Position numbers and translations under genes: made by a program
Part shown: piece by piece, positions 62,403 to 64,000 of the stretch
Position numbering within the stretch: the stretch's first letter is position 1
Layout of the letters: every line of letters starts with the position of its first letter
The notes under the pieces: model-generated
The model's database searches: none
Told to the model about the DNA's origin: nothing
The model's input: the letters and a program-made list of their open reading frames with translations, nothing else
From: CAVSRC01 sp963732845
GTDB taxonomy: Bacteria; Pseudomonadota; Alphaproteobacteria; Rhizobiales; Kaistiaceae
Direction of reading: 5' to 3'
DNA length: 64,000 nt
NCBI GenBank assembly: GCA_963732845.1
Contig: CAVTBE010000015.1
Span: 62,001-126,000, forward strand

Positions 62403-63563
62403 ATGACCGCTGCCCCATCCTACGGCGAATACTTCGAGGATTTCGACGGCCGCATCTGGCTGAACAGCGCGCATCAGGGCGCGCTACCGATCCGCTCGGG
62501 CGAGGCGGCGCGCGAGGCGATCGCGTGGAAGAGCCGGCCGAAACGGCTGACGCAGGAGCGCTTCGACGGCGTGCCGGCGCGGCTCAGAAGCGCCATCGCG
62601 CGCCTGATCGGCGCGCCGGAGAAGGAAGTCGTGCTCGCCAACAGCGCCTCCTTCGGCGTTCACCTCATCGCCGATTCCTTCCCCTGGAAGGCGGGCGACG
62701 AGGTTGTCGTGATGGCGACCGACTTTCCCTCGGACATCTTTCCCTGGCTGACGCTGGCCGAGCGCTACGGCGTCAGCGTGCGCCAGATCCGGCCGCGGAA
62801 CCGGGTAGTAGCACCCGACGAACTCGCGGCCGCCATCACCCCCAACACGCGCCTCTTCTGCACCACCTGGGTCCATTCCTTTTCCGGCCACGCCATCGAC
62901 ATCGTCGCACTCGGCGAGATCTGTCGCGCCCACGACATCTTCTTCCTGGTGAACAGTTCACAGGCGATCGGCGCGCGCGCCGTCGACGTCACCCGGCTGC
63001 CCGTCGATGCGTTGACCAATGTCGGCTTCAAATGGCTGTGCGGGCCATACGGAACCGGCTTCGTGTGGCTGGCGGAGCGCTGGTTCGACCGGTTTCGGCG
63101 GACGCGCGCTTACTGGCTGTCGAGCCTGACGGCCAAGGACCTGGAAGGCGGGCTCGGCGAGCTCACCGTCGGCCCGATCACCAAGGGGCGCGACCTCGAC
63201 GTGTTCGGCACCGCCAACTTCTTCAATTTCACCGCCTTTGCCGCTTCGCTCGAACTCCATCTCGAACTCGGCCCGGAGACGATCGCGGCCCACGATTCGG
63301 CTCTTGTCGATCAGGCGGTCGAGGCGGTGACGGCAGCGGGCTTCCGCCTGGTGAGCCCGGCCGCTTCGGGGCCACTGCGCTCCACGCTGGTGATCTTCGA
63401 TCACGAACACCCGGAGGTTCTCGACCGGGCGCACGCCCATCTCGACGAAGCCGGGATCGACATTGCCAAGCGCGCCGGTGCGCTCCGCATCGCCCCGCAC
63501 CTCTACAACAGCGCGGCGCACATCGCGGCGGTGGCCGACTGCCTGCGCGCCGCCACATCGTGA
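62403..63563 (+). CDS. class V aminotransferase-fold protein
   Basis: 386 residues from ATG 62403; ATG 62373 ten codons earlier is also possible. NSAHQGALPIRS near the start, VVLANSASFGVHLIADSF, ATDFPSDIFPWLTLAERYGV and the PLP Lys in NVGFKWLCGPYGTGF are typical of the isopenicillin-N-epimerase/cysteine-desulfurase group. The usual Asp that contacts the PLP ring nitrogen (DxxQ) is replaced: the segment reads FFLVNSSQAIGARAVDV, with Asn. Activity may therefore be altered. Reaction unknown. The PLP Lys argues against a dead enzyme. Confidence 0.8.
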   Translation: MTAAPSYGEYFEDFDGRIWLNSAHQGALPIRSGEAAREAIAWKSRPKRLTQERFDGVPARLRSAIARLIGAPEKEVVLANSASFGVHLIADSFPWKAGDEVVVMATDFPSDIFPWLTLAERYGVSVRQIRPRNRVVAPDELAAAITPNTRLFCTTWVHSFSGHAIDIVALGEICRAHDIFFLVNSSQAIGARAVDVTRLPVDALTNVGFKWLCGPYGTGFVWLAERWFDRFRRTRAYWLSSLTAKDLEGGLGELTVGPITKGRDLDVFGTANFFNFTAFAASLELHLELGPETIAAHDSALVDQAVEAVTAAGFRLVSPAASGPLRSTLVIFDHEHPEVLDRAHAHLDEAGIDIAKRAGALRIAPHLYNSAAHIAAVADCLRAATS

Positions 63564-63584
63564 TCGAGTAGGGGATCGGCGGGT

Positions 63585-64000
63585 TCAACCCGCCGCGTCA
63601 TAGGCTGCCACCATCGCTGCCGCCCGCTTGCCGACCTCCGCCGCGCTCGATCCCGGCTTGTAGAGGTTCGAACCGAGGCCGAAGCCGATGACGCCCGCCT
63701 TGCGATAGGCGGCGAGATTGCCCGCGTCGACGCCGCCGACCGCAATCAGCGGGATCGCCTTGGGCAGGATCACGCCGATCGCCTTGATGCCGTCGGGGCC
63801 GAGCAGGCTGGCCGGGAAGAATTTCAGCCCGTCGGCGCAGGCGGTGATGGCGGCGATCGCTTCGGTTGCGGTGAACACGCCGGGGAAGGAGCCGAGCCGC
63901 GCCGCCTTGGTCTTGTGGATCACTTCCGGGTCGACGTTCGGCGAGACGATGAATTCGCCGCCGGCCGCCTCGACCGCCTCGACCTCCGCCACCTTGAGCA
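63585..64000 (-). CDS. 2-dehydro-3-deoxy-6-phosphogalactonate aldolase, cut by window edge
   Basis: Only the C-terminal two-thirds is present; the frame is open to the window edge. VEAVEAAGGEFIVSPNVDPEVI, FPGVFTATEAIAA, catalytic Lys in GLKFFPASLLGPDGIKAI and AVGGVDAGNLAAYRKAGVIGFGLGSNLY match DgoA-type KDPGal aldolases, which cleave KDPGal to pyruvate and glyceraldehyde-3-phosphate in D-galactonate or D-galactose oxidation. The GTG at 63990-63992 is internal, not the start. Confidence 0.88.
   Translation of the reverse strand, partial: LKVAEVEAVEAAGGEFIVSPNVDPEVIHKTKAARLGSFPGVFTATEAIAAITACADGLKFFPASLLGPDGIKAIGVILPKAIPLIAVGGVDAGNLAAYRKAGVIGFGLGSNLYKPGSSAAEVGKRAAAMVAAYDAAG

Overview
The window is high-GC DNA with alphaproteobacterial gene content, most likely from the order Hyphomicrobiales: an urtABCDE urea importer beside a transporter-fused sensor kinase, a cydDC-cydABX block, a ScfR/RamB-type XRE regulator, a DUF1127 protein, and intergenic palindromes of the CCCTCTCCC...GGGAGAGGG type. 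No rRNA, convincing tRNA, CRISPR array, transposase or integrase was found. The order is inferred from gene content only.

Layout. Positions 1-5,800 are accessory DNA, partly more A+T-rich than the rest. They hold a LuxR-type regulator, a GYF/FGE remnant, a broken secreted protein, and a broken 754-residue secreted protein (duplicated unknown domain, LprI domain, FGE-sulfatase domain), then a GrlR-like protein. 6.1-12.5 kb: cydD, cydC, an FNR-type box, cydA, cydB and the 40-residue cydX. 12.7-21.6 kb: a sugar-ABC ATPase remnant, a DeoR regulator, and a divergent eight-cistron operon (NitT/TauT-type importer, SIS isomerase, PfkB kinase, TIM-barrel protein, GatZ/KbaZ-like protein). 21.8-25.5 kb: DUF1127 protein, prfC, 1 kb of hairpins, and a haloacid dehalogenase. 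25.5-30.6 kb: an SLC5-STAC-histidine kinase, a small membrane protein, a response regulator and an XRE regulator. 30.8-36.1 kb: a liv-type importer, followed by a convergent enolase-superfamily gene, a hemerythrin protein and gnd. 39.7-42.3 kb: a frameshifted TIR/NB-ARC/TPR defence gene. 42.5-50.4 kb: alpha-2-macroglobulin and pbpC. 50.4-51.4 kb: a lone nucleotidyltransferase-fold gene behind paired inverted repeats. 51.5-61.9 kb: a NCS1-type transporter/hybrid kinase with its LuxR-type regulator, divergent from urtABCDE. The end holds an Ivy-type lysozyme inhibitor, a class V aminotransferase-fold protein, and a KDPGal aldolase cut by the window edge.

How they work together. CydDC exports thiols needed to assemble the CydABX low-oxygen oxidase, and the FNR-type box plus -10 element upstream of cydA predict induction at low oxygen. 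The DeoR-flanked operon is a self-contained uptake, isomerisation, phosphorylation and aldol-cleavage set whose substrate cannot be read from sequence. The urt operon has a sigma-54-like promoter, as expected for a nitrogen-scavenging system, and the neighbouring kinase probably senses a related compound. Alpha-2-macroglobulin with PbpC, an Ivy protein and an LprI domain point to periplasmic defence against proteases and lysozyme.

Six clear reading-frame breaks, each consistent with one extra base, lie only in accessory genes (the FGE/LprI gene, the NitT/TauT ATPase, the TIR gene). An additional, less certain pair lies in the 1354-2904 gene. The large housekeeping genes are intact. Whether the breaks are decay, sequence error or programmed shifting needs read-level checking.
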